Positions 50,364-59,293 of a stretch of DNA of 64,000 bases are shown here, piece after piece. This stretch comes from Salinisphaera shabanensis E1L3A (GTDB taxonomy: Bacteria > Pseudomonadota > Gammaproteobacteria > Nevskiales > Salinisphaeraceae). Position 1 is the first letter of the stretch. The number at the start of each line of letters is the position of its first letter. The notes under the pieces were generated by a model. That model did not search any database. It saw only the letters and a program-made list of their open reading frames with translations, and was not told where the DNA came from. Both the position numbers and the translations under genes were made by a program. The DNA is taken from positions 1 to 64,000 of the forward strand of contig NZ_AFNV02000008.1 of the NCBI RefSeq assembly GCF_000215955.2, given 5' to 3'.

Positions 50364-51422
50364 ATGACGAGCCATCCCGGCCTGCGTCTGGCGGCAGAGA
50401 GCGTGGTGCTTATCTTGGCCACGTTTGCGGCCACGGCGCTGCTGTTCGCGTTGTTCGTGGCGGCCGCTGGCGCGCCGCCTACCGGCGTGTTCTACGATAT
50501 CTATCTCGGCGCGTTCGGTAGCTGGTTCTCCTGGCAGAACACGCTCACACGGGCGGCCCCGTTCATGCTGGCGGCTTTGTGTACGGCGTTGCCGGCACGT
50601 CTTGGGCTGCTGGTGATCGGCAACGAAGGCGCGCTGGTGATTGGCGGCGTGGCCGCCGCGGCGGCCGGTATTTCGCTCAATGGTGTCGCGCCGTTGGCGG
50701 TCCAGGTCGGCATGTTTGTCGCGGCAGCCGTGGCCGGCGGGTTGTGGATCGCCGGCGCGTTGGCCTTGCGCCACTACCGCGGCGTCAATGAAACCATCAG
50801 CACGTTGTTGCTCAATTACCTGGCGATCGCGTTACTGCTGTGGCTCGTGGGCGGGCCGCTGCATGATCCGGCCAGTCTCAACAAGCCGTCCACGCCGTCG
50901 ATCGGCAGCGCGAACATGCTGGGCGATATGCCGGGCATGTCGGTGCACTGGGGGCTGGCCTACGGTGTGATCGCCTGTGCGCTGTTGTTCGTGCTGTTTC
51001 GTTATACGACGTTCGGGTTTGCCGCGCGCATCATCGGCGGCAACGTGCGTGCTGCCCAGCTTAACGGCCTAGCTGTCGCCCGGATCACGTTGATCGTGGG
51101 TTTTCTTGCGGGTGCGGCGGCAGGCGTAGCCGGCATGGTGGAGGTGGCTGCGGTGCACGGTCGGGCCAATGAGTCTCTGGTTGCAGGCTATGGCTACGTC
51201 GGCATTCTGGTGGCGTTTCTGGCGCGCCAGAACCTGGCGATGATTGTGCCGGTCGCGATTCTGCTCGGCGGTATCGAGGCCAGCGGTGGCTTGCTGCAAC
51301 GCCATTTCGAATTGCCGGATGCCACTACCACCGTATTGCAGGGCACGTTGTTCATGTTGCTGCTTGCCAGTGAAAGCTTGCGCGGGCGTATTTTCCCGAT
51401 CCGCGTCCAGGAGGCGAACTGA
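50364..51422 (+). CDS. ABC transporter permease (nucleoside/nucleobase importer, subunit 1)
   Basis: 352-aa BPD_transp_2 permease with about nine helices. The family's core GLLVIGNEGALVIGGVAAAAAG near 91-112 and ALRHYRGVNETISTLLLNYLAI near 133-154 are clear, as is AGAAAGVAGMVEVAAVHGR near 250. This is the NupP/YufP-type subunit of a BMP-dependent importer. Its stop and the next start are one base apart. Confidence 0.92.
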   Translation: MTSHPGLRLAAESVVLILATFAATALLFALFVAAAGAPPTGVFYDIYLGAFGSWFSWQNTLTRAAPFMLAALCTALPARLGLLVIGNEGALVIGGVAAAAAGISLNGVAPLAVQVGMFVAAAVAGGLWIAGALALRHYRGVNETISTLLLNYLAIALLLWLVGGPLHDPASLNKPSTPSIGSANMLGDMPGMSVHWGLAYGVIACALLFVLFRYTTFGFAARIIGGNVRAAQLNGLAVARITLIVGFLAGAAAGVAGMVEVAAVHGRANESLVAGYGYVGILVAFLARQNLAMIVPVAILLGGIEASGGLLQRHFELPDATTTVLQGTLFMLLLASESLRGRIFPIRVQEAN

Positions 51423-51423
51423 T

Positions 51424-52359
51424 ATGGAAGGTGCAGCCGATCTGGGGTGGTGGGGCGTGCCGTTGGCGCTGTTAGCCGGCGCTGTGCGTGCCAGTACGCC
51501 GTTTCTGTTCGTGAGCCTCGGCGAATGCCTGACCGAAAAGAGCGGACGTATCAATCTCGGTCTCGAAGGCACGCTGGTCATGGGGGCGATGATCGCCTAC
51601 GGCATTTCGTTTCTGACCGGCTCGCCGTGGCTGGGCGTAGCTGGCGCGGCCGGCGTGGGCCTGGTGATGGGTGCGTTGCACGGCGTGATCTGCGGGCTGC
51701 CGCGGGTCAACCATATCGCCGTCGGTATTGCGTTGATGATCTTCGGCGTGGGGCTGGCGTTCTTTCTGGGTAAACCGCTGATCCAGCCGAGCGCGCCCCA
51801 GTTGCCCGGCCTGGCCCTGGGCGCCTGGAGCGATTCGCGGGCGGTACGGGCCGCGCTCAACGTGAATGCGTTGTTCATCATCGGCGTGATTTTGACGTTC
51901 GTGATGGCCTGGATGTTTCGCTCGACGCGTATCGGCCTTGCCATTCGCACGGTGGGTGATAGCCGCGATGCAGCGCGCGCGGTCGGCTTGGATGTGAAAC
52001 GCATCCGGCTATTGACCACGGCGGTGGGCGGCGCGTTCGCCGGCGTGGGCGGTTCGTTTCTATCGCTGTATTACCCGGGGAGCTGGAACGAGGGGCTGTC
52101 GAGCGGCCAGGGGTTGATGGCCGTCGCGCTCGTGATCTTCGCGCGTTGGGACCCGATCAAATGTCTGTATGCGTCGCTGTTGTTCGGCGGCGCCGGGGCG
52201 CTCGGCCCGGCATTGCAGGGGGTGGGTATATCCACCGGCTATTACCTGTTCAACGCTACGCCTTATCTGCTCACGCTGATCGTGATGATCGCCGCCAGCT
52301 CGCGCGATCGCGCGCTGGCCGGCGCCCCGGGCGATCTGAGCATCAATTCCTCGTCATGA
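51424..52359 (+). CDS. ABC transporter permease (nucleoside/nucleobase importer, subunit 2)
   Basis: 311-aa permease of the NupQ/YufQ type. ATG 51424 follows CCAGGAGG in the end of the preceding gene. Motifs: FVSLGECLTEKSGRINLGLEG near 29-49, VNHIAVGIALMIFGVGLAFF near 98 and GIAIRTVGD-like LAIRTVGDSRDAARAVGLD near 175. The stop overlaps the ATPase start (ATGA). Confidence 0.92.
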   Translation: MEGAADLGWWGVPLALLAGAVRASTPFLFVSLGECLTEKSGRINLGLEGTLVMGAMIAYGISFLTGSPWLGVAGAAGVGLVMGALHGVICGLPRVNHIAVGIALMIFGVGLAFFLGKPLIQPSAPQLPGLALGAWSDSRAVRAALNVNALFIIGVILTFVMAWMFRSTRIGLAIRTVGDSRDAARAVGLDVKRIRLLTTAVGGAFAGVGGSFLSLYYPGSWNEGLSSGQGLMAVALVIFARWDPIKCLYASLLFGGAGALGPALQGVGISTGYYLFNATPYLLTLIVMIAASSRDRALAGAPGDLSINSSS

Positions 52360-53903
52360 CGGTATCGAACGACAAACGAGCGGCCAGCCGAGCGATCCTG
52401 GAAACGCTGGGCGTGGGCAAAGTGTTCGGTGCCACCCGCGCGCTTGACGACGTGACGCTCCGGGTCGCGCCGCGCGGCATCCATGCATTGCTGGGCGAAA
52501 ACGGTGCAGGCAAGAGCACGTTGGTGAAATGCCTGGCCGGCTTTCATCGGCCCAGCAGTGGCCAGATCATGATCGGCGGGCGCGAGCGCGTGCTACGCAG
52601 CCCGCGCGATGCGCATGCGGCCGGCGTGGGCATGGTGTATCAGCATTTCACGCTCGCCCCCAATCTGACCGTACTCGAAAACCTGGTCCTGGCCGTGCCC
52701 GATCGCAACGGCGTATCGGCAAGGCGCATCGACTGGAAGGCCGAGCGTGCACGCTTTGCCCAGCAGATCGATGAGCTACCGTTCGATGCCGATCTCGATG
52801 TTACGGTCAGTTCGTTGTCGAGCGGCCAGAAACAGAAAGTCGAGATCATCAAGCAGCTCTGCCTCGGCCCGCGGATTCTCATTCTCGATGAGCCGACGTC
52901 GGTGCTCACGCCGGACGAGGCCGACGAGGTGCTGGGCACGCTACACGAGATGACGCGCGATCAGGATCTCGCGGTGATTCTGATCACCCACAAGATGCGC
53001 GAGGTGTTTGCCTATGCCGATCGCGTCACGGTGCTGCGTGGCGGGCGTGTGACCGGCGACGACGAAATTGGCGCGCTCGATGCCGATGCGCTGTCCGAAA
53101 TGATGATCGGCGAGGTCGAGATAGCCAAGAGCCCGGAGCGCGCGCCAACCGCTGCCGATAACGTGTTGCTGCGAATCGAAAATCTCAGCGCCGACAACGA
53201 CCGCGGCGTGCGCGCGCTCGATGATGTGAACCTGACCGTGGCTGCGGGCGAGATCGTTGGCGTGGCCGGGGTGTCCGGTAATGGCCAGACCGAGCTGGCA
53301 CAGGTGCTGGCTGGTCAACGCCGGGCCATGGCCGGGCGTATCCAGGTCCACGAGGAAGTCTATTCGGGTACCCGTGCCGAGATCTCACGTCACGGTATGC
53401 ACTGTTTGCCGGAAGAGCCGTTGCGCAACGCCTGTGTGCCCGATATGAGCGTCGCCGACAATCTTGCGTTTCGGCATTTCGACCGGCCCGAATACAGTCT
53501 GGGCGGGCTGTTCATGCGCGGTGCGCCGCTTGCGCGGCGAGCCGCAACGCTCATGGAGCGTTTTAACGTCAAACCGCGAGAACCGCGCCTGCCCATGGCG
53601 TCGTTGTCGGGCGGCAACGTCCAGCGGGCCGCACTGGCACGCGAACTCGGCGAGGATGTCGACATTCTCGTGGTGACCAATCCCTGTTTCGGGCTCGACG
53701 TGGCGGCGGTCGCCCAAATTCATGCCCAGCTCATGGATGCCCGCAACGCCGGTACGGCCGTGTTGCTGATCAGCGAAGACCTGGACGAATTGCTCACCCT
53801 GGCCGACCGGCTGGTCGTGCTCTTCGAAGGTCGAGCGGTGCACGAATGCACGCGCGAGCAGGCCGATCGCCGCGGCATCGGCCAGAAAATGACCGGTTAT
53901 TGA
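52356..53903 (+). CDS. ABC transporter ATP-binding protein with two ATPase domains (nucleoside importer)
   Basis: 515-aa tandem ATPase of the NupO/YufO type. First domain: Walker A LLGENGAGKSTLVKCLAG near 48, signature SSLSSGQKQKVEIIKQL near 150 and Walker B ILILDEPTSVLTPDEADE near 173. Second domain: degenerate P-loop GVSGNGQTELAQVLAG near 308, signature SLSGGNVQRAALAREL near 415 and LVVTNPCFGLDVAA near 440, as usual for this class. ATG 52356 overlaps the permease stop. The importer thus has all four parts. Confidence 0.93.
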   Translation: MTVSNDKRAASRAILETLGVGKVFGATRALDDVTLRVAPRGIHALLGENGAGKSTLVKCLAGFHRPSSGQIMIGGRERVLRSPRDAHAAGVGMVYQHFTLAPNLTVLENLVLAVPDRNGVSARRIDWKAERARFAQQIDELPFDADLDVTVSSLSSGQKQKVEIIKQLCLGPRILILDEPTSVLTPDEADEVLGTLHEMTRDQDLAVILITHKMREVFAYADRVTVLRGGRVTGDDEIGALDADALSEMMIGEVEIAKSPERAPTAADNVLLRIENLSADNDRGVRALDDVNLTVAAGEIVGVAGVSGNGQTELAQVLAGQRRAMAGRIQVHEEVYSGTRAEISRHGMHCLPEEPLRNACVPDMSVADNLAFRHFDRPEYSLGGLFMRGAPLARRAATLMERFNVKPREPRLPMASLSGGNVQRAALARELGEDVDILVVTNPCFGLDVAAVAQIHAQLMDARNAGTAVLLISEDLDELLTLADRLVVLFEGRAVHECTREQADRRGIGQKMTGY

Positions 53904-53912
53904 AAGATATCT

Positions 53913-54257
53913 ATGACAGATCAACCCCAGACTTTCGTGATCCCCGATGTCGGCGAACGGACCGGCCCAGGTTGGCAGGTTCTGCGCGAGGGCGTGCATG
54001 TCTACGTGCTACAGCCGGGCTACGACGACACGCCCCGTATCGCGTTGCTGGACTACGAACCCGGCGCGAGCGTGCCTTGGCACCGCCATTCTGGCGACGA
54101 GCATATCTTCGTGCTTGAAGGCAGCCAGCAGGATGAATCGGGCGTATATCCGGCCGGCAGTTATGTCTACAACCCGAAAGGCACGGCCCATAGCGTGGCC
54201 AGCCCCGAAGGCTGTCGCGTGCTCATTCAGTGGTTCGCCCCGGTGGTGTTCGAATGA
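53913..54257 (+). CDS. Cupin domain protein (ChrR-like)
   Basis: 114-aa single-domain cupin. Metal-binding motif PWHRHSGDEHIFVLEGSQQDE near 51-71 with His-x-His and Glu ligands, and GTAHSVASPEGC near 90 with the second-motif His. ChrR-type cupins bind zinc or act as small dioxygenases/isomerases. Its role here is unknown, but translational overlap with the next gene (ATGA) ties it to the transport and catabolic unit. Confidence 0.85.
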   Translation: MTDQPQTFVIPDVGERTGPGWQVLREGVHVYVLQPGYDDTPRIALLDYEPGASVPWHRHSGDEHIFVLEGSQQDESGVYPAGSYVYNPKGTAHSVASPEGCRVLIQWFAPVVFE

Positions 54258-54922
54258 TGGCGCCAGCACAAACGGCGTTGCGCGTACCGGCGGCGCCCTA
54301 CGAGTGGCCGCCGTTCGGCCCGATCGAACGCGATCGGGCGGCGCTGCTGGTGATCGATTGCCAGCAGGTGCAAACGCAGCGGCTCGGCGCGCCTGGGATG
54401 GTCGATGTTGTAGAAGCTATAGAAACCGCCATCGCCGGCGCGCGCGATGCCGGTTTGCGCGTTGTTCATGCGCGCCAGGGCGAAAGGCCGGAAATCGTGG
54501 CGGCGTCCGCACGCCGTGCAGGTGCCGATCCCGCGGCCGGCATCGGCGAGGCGGCGCTCGTACGCGGTGATGATGCCTGGCAGTTCCTTTCCCGCTGCAC
54601 GCCAGCCGCGGGCGAGGTGGTCGTCGAGCATCCCGGCCGTGATGTGTTTCATGCCAGTGATCTCGACCTGATCCTGCGTACGCTTGGAGTCACGCACTTG
54701 GTACTGGCCGGACTGTCGGCCGACGGTGCTGTGCACGCGACCATGCGCTCGGCCAACGACCGTGGCCTGGATTGCCTGTTGCTCGACGACGCCGTGCGCG
54801 CGACCGACCCGGGCCGCTACGGCGACGCCTGTATCAGCATGACGACCATGCAGTCGGGCATTTTCGGGGCAGCTTGTGCTGCCCGCACCTTCGCCGCGGC
54901 GCTAGCCGGGGCGAGCGATTGA
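54254..54922 (+). CDS. Isochorismatase-fold protein lacking catalytic Lys and Cys
   Basis: 222-aa protein of the cysteine hydrolase superfamily. ATG 54254 overlaps the cupin stop. The fold is clear (ALLVIDCQQVQ near 39, LRTLGVTHLVLAGLSADGAVH near 146). The first triad residue Asp is present. The position of the Lys (usually VxKxxxSAF) reads VVEHPGRDVFHASDL with Glu, and the nucleophile position (usually TDxCV) reads ADGAVHATM with Ala. It therefore cannot use the normal cysteine mechanism and may be a regulator, a chaperone of another enzyme, or have changed chemistry. A frameless loss is unlikely because the rest is well kept. Confidence 0.82.
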   Translation: MMAPAQTALRVPAAPYEWPPFGPIERDRAALLVIDCQQVQTQRLGAPGMVDVVEAIETAIAGARDAGLRVVHARQGERPEIVAASARRAGADPAAGIGEAALVRGDDAWQFLSRCTPAAGEVVVEHPGRDVFHASDLDLILRTLGVTHLVLAGLSADGAVHATMRSANDRGLDCLLLDDAVRATDPGRYGDACISMTTMQSGIFGAACAARTFAAALAGASD

Positions 54923-54968
54923 TCCAACCCAATGAATATGCCGGCGGTGGCCGGCCCGGAGTAGACAC

Positions 54969-55961
54969 ATGAGCGGACTCGGCGGACTCAATAAATCCCC
55001 CAACGGTGTGGTCGTCGGCGTGGTGCAGAAACAGCTACCCAAGGTCGAGACCAAGGCCCAACTCACCGCCGAGACAGAACGCGTCTGCGAGCTGGTGGCC
55101 AAGGCTCGTCGGCAGATGCCGACCATGGATCTCGTGGTATTTCCGGAATACGCGCTGCACGGGCTGTCGATGGATATCCGCGACGAGATCATGTGCGCTG
55201 TGGATGGCCCGGAAGTCGCGGCCATGCGTCAGGCCTGTATCGACAACGAGATCTGGGGTTGTTTTTCCATTATGGAATACAACCCGGACGGCAACCCCTA
55301 TAACACCGGTCTCATTTTCGACGACAAGGGCGAACAGAAGCTTTTCTATCGCAAGTTGCATCCGTGGACCCCGGTCGAGCCCTGGGAGCCGGGGAATCTA
55401 GGTATCCCTGTGTGCGACGGGCCCAACGGCTCCAAGCTCGCGCTGATTATCTGCCACGACGGCATGTTCCCCGAAATGGCGCGCGAGTGTGCCTACAAGG
55501 GGGCAAACATCATGCTGCGCACGGCCGGCTATACTCAGCCGATCAACCATTCCTGGACAATCACCAACCAGGCCAATGCGTTCACCAATCTCATGGCGAC
55601 CGCAAATGTCTGTCTGGCCGGCAGCGACGGCACCTTCAATTCCATGGGTGAGGGCCAGATCATCGACTTCGATGGGCGGCCGTTGGCCATGGGCAACGCC
55701 GTAGCCGACCATATCGTCACCGCCGAAATCCGGCCCGACCGGATTGACGAAGCACGTCGCCTCTGGGGCGTGGAGAACAATCCCTACCAGTTCGGCCATC
55801 GCGGCTATGTTGCGGTCGAAGGTGGGGCAACCGACTGCCCCTATACCTATATGAAAGACATGGTGGCGGGCGAATACCGCTTGCCGTGGGAGGACGAGGT
55901 TCACGTCACCGACGGCAGCGACTTCGGCTTCGAACGGCCGACCCGCCAGTACGCAGGTTAG
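54969..55961 (+). CDS. amiF: Formamidase
   Basis: 330-aa nitrilase-superfamily enzyme, formamide to formate and ammonia. Strong match to AmiF: MSGLGGLNKSPNGVVVGVVQ at the N-terminus, VVFPEYALHGLS with the catalytic Glu near 58, YRKLHPWTPVEPWEPGNLG with the catalytic Lys near 131. The nucleophile Cys is in LIICHDGMFPEMARE near 163. ENNPYQFGHRGYVAVEGG and GEYRLPWEDEV at the C-terminus are also typical. Two stretches near 179-200 (RTAGYTQPINHSWTITNQAN) support AmiF over the longer AmiE. It would supply ammonia from a formamide released in ring breakdown, or imported as such. Confidence 0.92.
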   Translation: MSGLGGLNKSPNGVVVGVVQKQLPKVETKAQLTAETERVCELVAKARRQMPTMDLVVFPEYALHGLSMDIRDEIMCAVDGPEVAAMRQACIDNEIWGCFSIMEYNPDGNPYNTGLIFDDKGEQKLFYRKLHPWTPVEPWEPGNLGIPVCDGPNGSKLALIICHDGMFPEMARECAYKGANIMLRTAGYTQPINHSWTITNQANAFTNLMATANVCLAGSDGTFNSMGEGQIIDFDGRPLAMGNAVADHIVTAEIRPDRIDEARRLWGVENNPYQFGHRGYVAVEGGATDCPYTYMKDMVAGEYRLPWEDEVHVTDGSDFGFERPTRQYAG

Positions 55962-56019
55962 GTTTGATGACGCGCCGCTCGAAAACAGCCGGTACGAAAC
56001 CATCGGCTGAGCCCACCCG

Positions 56020-56670
56020 ATGAGCCGGGCCGCGCCGCGCATCGCGATCGTGTTCGACTCGCGCTATGGCAGCACGCTGGCGCTGGCCCAGGCAATGCAG
56101 GCGGGCTGCGGCGACGAAAACGCCGATGGCGTGCTGTACATGGCCGCCGGGTTCGAGCCTGAAGTCGGCGTGGATAGCGAGCGTGATCAATACGTTCAGG
56201 CCCAGCGCACCATCGACGGTATTCCGGTGGCAAGCCTGGAAGATATTCGTGCCGCGGACGCGCTTGTGATGGGCTCGCCGACTCGTTTCGGCCATATGAC
56301 CCGGCCAATGATGGCGTTTCTCGAACGTATCGGCCCGTTATGGCGTGAAGGCGCGCTCATCGGCAAGGTCGGCGCCGCGTTCACTTCCACAGGCGGGATG
56401 CATTCAGGGCATGAAACCACGCTGCTGTCGCTGATTATGACGATGTTCCAGCACGGCATGGTGGTAGCCGGCGTGCCACACAGCGTCGAAGCGCTGATCG
56501 AAACCCGCTTCGGTGGCTCGCCGCTGGGTGCAGGTGCGGTGACCACGTTCAACGGCCGGCGCGAAGTCGATGCCAACGAACTGGCGATTGCACGGGCACT
56601 GGGCGCGCGTGTGGCCAGGCTCGCACGCCAAGTCGAGCCGGAGCCTGCGCCGCTGATCGGGCCGTCTTAG
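56020..56670 (+). CDS. Flavodoxin-like NAD(P)H:quinone oxidoreductase (WrbA-like)
   Basis: 216-aa FMN-binding fold. IAIVFDSRYGSTLALAQAM near 8-26 is the phosphate loop; VMGSPTRFGHMTRPMMAFLERIG near 83-105 and TSTGGMHSGHETTLLSL near 123 match WrbA. A quinone or other two-electron reductase is the usual role. In this cluster it could pass electrons to the Rieske oxygenase, for which no ordinary ferredoxin reductase is seen, but that is inference. Confidence 0.85.
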   Translation: MSRAAPRIAIVFDSRYGSTLALAQAMQAGCGDENADGVLYMAAGFEPEVGVDSERDQYVQAQRTIDGIPVASLEDIRAADALVMGSPTRFGHMTRPMMAFLERIGPLWREGALIGKVGAAFTSTGGMHSGHETTLLSLIMTMFQHGMVVAGVPHSVEALIETRFGGSPLGAGAVTTFNGRREVDANELAIARALGARVARLARQVEPEPAPLIGPS

Positions 56671-56839
56671 GGGGCGTGTTGAAGCAGGATGATAAATAGA
56701 TGTCAGCCTCCAGTTGACGCGGTGTTGCCGGCAGCAGAGATCGTCAGCTGCTTTGGTGCCGGATTAATAATCCATCGGTCGGGCGGGCATGGTGGCGACG
56801 ATCCCCAGCATAACTGCCCTGTAGCTGCTGGCGCCCAGC

Positions 56840-56855
56840 TGGCACAGCCGTTGCA
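56840..56855 (+). promoter_or_regulatory. Sigma-54 promoter of the NMT1-type lipoprotein genes
   Basis: TGGCAC-AGCCG-TTGCA is a perfect match to the sigma-54 core consensus TGGCAC-N5-TTGCA. The expected start point is near 56867, about 36 bases before the TTG start at 56903. Confidence 0.88.
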
Positions 56856-56866
56856 TTAGGTGTCGC

Positions 56867-56880
56867 CATGTATACAACGT
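56867..56880. promoter_or_regulatory. Copy of the shared GTTGTATRCA motif
   Basis: CATGTATACAACGT, which reads CGTTGTATACATG on the other strand. It begins at the predicted transcription start of the sigma-54 promoter at 56840-56855. Related motifs occur at 38271, 49045, 62949 and 63189. Confidence 0.55.
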
Positions 56881-56902
56881 TGCGCATTGGCAGGGCTCTA
56901 CA

Positions 56903-58021
56903 TTGATCACTCGCAATAACTCTGGTCCGTTTTCGGTCATCATGTGCGGTCACAGCCTGGCAACTGCACTGTGTCTGTGCGTGCTCATATTGGTCGGGTG
57001 TGGCCCATCTTCTGATGAGGCCACAGCTGATACGAGCCCCTCAGCTGGCACGAACGCGGCAGAACATGCCGATCAAGCTTCCAGTGGCGTGGCATCGAAG
57101 AAAATCCGCCTCACCACGAATTGGTATGCGCAGGCCGAACACGGCGGTTTCTACCAAGCGGTCGCCGCCGGTATTTATGCCGATCATGGCCTTGATGTCT
57201 CGATCGACATGGGCGGGCCGCAGGTCAACAACCTGCAGCTCCTGCTCGCTGGCAAAACCGATTTCGTGGTGGGGTTCGGTATCCGGGCGATCAATTCGCT
57301 CAACGAGGATCTGCCGGTGGTTACGGTCGCCGCTTATTTTCAGAAAGACCCGCAGGCGATTCTGGCCCATCCCGACATCGAGTCGTTGGCCGATCTCAAG
57401 GGCAAACCGATTGCGGTGGCGGCCAGTGCCGATACGACGTATTGGCCTTGGCTGGAAGAAAAATACGGGTTTACGGGCGGTCAGAAACAGCCCTACCAGT
57501 TTAGCGTCGCGCCTTTCATCGCCAATCCCGATCTATCGCAGCAAGGCTATGTGACCTCCGAGCCTTATGCGGTCCAGCAGGCAGCGGATTTCGAGCCAGA
57601 AATTTTCTTGTTCGCAGATTACGGCTATCCCGCTTACTCCACCACCATCACGACCACGCGCGACATGGTCGAGAATCACCCGGATGTGGTGCAACGCTTC
57701 GTGGCGGCTTCGATTGAAGGCTGGCAATCGTTTCTCGATGACCCAGCACAGGCCAAGAAACTGATTCAGGAAGAAAATGCTGATATGGGCGACGGCCAAT
57801 TCGACTTTGGCGTCGACAAGATCAGGGAATACGAGCTAGTCACCGGGGGTGACGCCGTCGAACAGGGCATCGGGATCATGACCGACGCACGCTGGCAACA
57901 GACGTTCAACTTCATGCGCGAAGCCGGCATGGTCGACGCCGACGTCGATTACAAGAAGGCCTACACGCTGAAGTTCGTGCAGCAGGCACACGCCGATGCC
58001 AATCCGGACGCCCCGCAATAA
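56903..58021 (+). CDS. NMT1/THI5-like substrate-binding lipoprotein (tandem copy 1)
   Basis: 372-aa lipoprotein. Lipobox LILVGCG near residues 28-34. The mature protein has IRLTTNWYAQAEHGGFYQAV, GLDVSIDMGGPQVNNLQLLLAGK, and NWPW-like TTYWPWLEEKYGFTG, as in riboflavin/pyrimidine-type NMT1 proteins. TTG 56903 is taken as start because it lies a suitable distance after the sigma-54 promoter; ATG 56942 is the alternative. No permease or ATPase gene follows, so it may use the importer encoded at 40-43 kb or one outside the window. Confidence 0.88.
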   Translation: MITRNNSGPFSVIMCGHSLATALCLCVLILVGCGPSSDEATADTSPSAGTNAAEHADQASSGVASKKIRLTTNWYAQAEHGGFYQAVAAGIYADHGLDVSIDMGGPQVNNLQLLLAGKTDFVVGFGIRAINSLNEDLPVVTVAAYFQKDPQAILAHPDIESLADLKGKPIAVAASADTTYWPWLEEKYGFTGGQKQPYQFSVAPFIANPDLSQQGYVTSEPYAVQQAADFEPEIFLFADYGYPAYSTTITTTRDMVENHPDVVQRFVAASIEGWQSFLDDPAQAKKLIQEENADMGDGQFDFGVDKIREYELVTGGDAVEQGIGIMTDARWQQTFNFMREAGMVDADVDYKKAYTLKFVQQAHADANPDAPQ

Positions 58022-58061
58022 AACCGTCCATGAAAACGGGCCCACAGGGATTCATAGCGAC

Positions 58062-59171
58062 ATGCAGAACACTTCACCCATGAAAACTAAATCCGCTGCC
58101 TTTTCGAATCGATGCGTCCTGCGTCTTATCGTCATGGCGCTGCTGCTGACGTTGCTGGCCGGTTGCGGCGAGTCGTCAGATACCCAATCGGACGATCGCA
58201 ATGCCAACTCGTCGCAAAGTGCGTCGGCCGAAAAAGACAAACCACTCGACAAGGTAACCTTCACCACCAGCTGGTATGCCCAGGCCGAGCACGGCGGCTA
58301 CTACCAGGCCGTTGCCGACGGGACTTACGAAAAATACGGGTTGGACGTGACGGTCGATATGGGTGGGCCGCAGGTCAACAATCTGCAGCTGCTGCTCGCG
58401 GGGAAGGCCGATTTCATCATGGGCTATGGCGTGCGCGCGCTGAAGTCCGCCGGCGATGGTCTGCCAGCGGTCGTCGTCGGCGCCATCTTTCAGAAGGATC
58501 CGCAGGCGTTGCTCGCGCATCCGGATATCAAGACCTTGGCTGATCTCAAGGGCCATCCCATTGCGGTGTCGTCCTATGCGGATACGACGTTCTGGCCATG
58601 GCTACAGTCGAAATACGGCTATACCGGCGATCAGAAACAACCATATTCGTTTAGCGTGGCCCCGTTCATCAACAACCCGGAGCTGGCCCAGCAGGCTTAT
58701 GTCACATCCGAGCCGTTCGCCGTGCAACAGCAGGCCGATTTTGAGCCGACCATTCTCTTGTTTGCCGACAACGGTTATCCGCCCTACGGCAACACGATTA
58801 CCACCACCCGCGAAATGGTCGAAGAAAACCCGGATGTCGTGCAGCGTTTCGTGACCGCCACGATCGTGGGCTGGCAGCACTATTTGGATGATCCGACCGA
58901 GGGCAACAAGCACATCCAGCAGGCCAATGCCGATATGAGCGACGAACAGATTGCCTTCGGTATCGACAAGATGAAGGAATACGGTCTTATTACCGGCGGC
59001 GACACGGGCAATCCCGGCATCGGCACGATGACTGACGAGCGCTGGAAACAGACCTTCGATTTCATGACCAACGTGGGCATGGTGCCCGCCGATACCGATT
59101 ACAAACAGGTCTACACGCTCGATTTCGTCAACAAGGCACAAGAGATGCTCGGCAACGACGAGCCCGACTGA
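58062..59171 (+). CDS. NMT1/THI5-like substrate-binding lipoprotein (tandem copy 2)
   Basis: 369-aa lipoprotein, clearly a duplicate of the preceding gene: FTTSWYAQAEHGGYYQAV, VDMGGPQVNNLQLLLAGKAD and the C-terminal half align along the whole length. Lipobox LLLTLLAGCG near 24-33. ATG 58062 is favoured; 58080 is possible. The two copies have diverged most in the signal and linker. It is followed by a strong stem-loop at 59179-59207. Confidence 0.9.
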   Translation: MQNTSPMKTKSAAFSNRCVLRLIVMALLLTLLAGCGESSDTQSDDRNANSSQSASAEKDKPLDKVTFTTSWYAQAEHGGYYQAVADGTYEKYGLDVTVDMGGPQVNNLQLLLAGKADFIMGYGVRALKSAGDGLPAVVVGAIFQKDPQALLAHPDIKTLADLKGHPIAVSSYADTTFWPWLQSKYGYTGDQKQPYSFSVAPFINNPELAQQAYVTSEPFAVQQQADFEPTILLFADNGYPPYGNTITTTREMVEENPDVVQRFVTATIVGWQHYLDDPTEGNKHIQQANADMSDEQIAFGIDKMKEYGLITGGDTGNPGIGTMTDERWKQTFDFMTNVGMVPADTDYKQVYTLDFVNKAQEMLGNDEPD

Positions 59172-59178
59172 AGCATGA

Positions 59179-59207
59179 GGCCGGCGCGCGGCACACCCGC
59201 GCCGGCC
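59179..59207 (+). repeat. Stable stem-loop after the second lipoprotein gene
   Basis: GGCCGGCGCG and CGCGCCGGCC form a perfect 10-bp stem with a 9-base loop, starting 7 bases after the stop codon. No T tract follows, so it may protect the upstream mRNA or act as a Rho-assisted end. Confidence 0.65.
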
Positions 59208-59293
59208 CGCGTCGCGAAGCGCAGATTCCGGCTTCGCGCAAAAACCCATCGCGTCCGGCACAGCGCGTATCCAAGCTCAAGAGGACCATCGAG

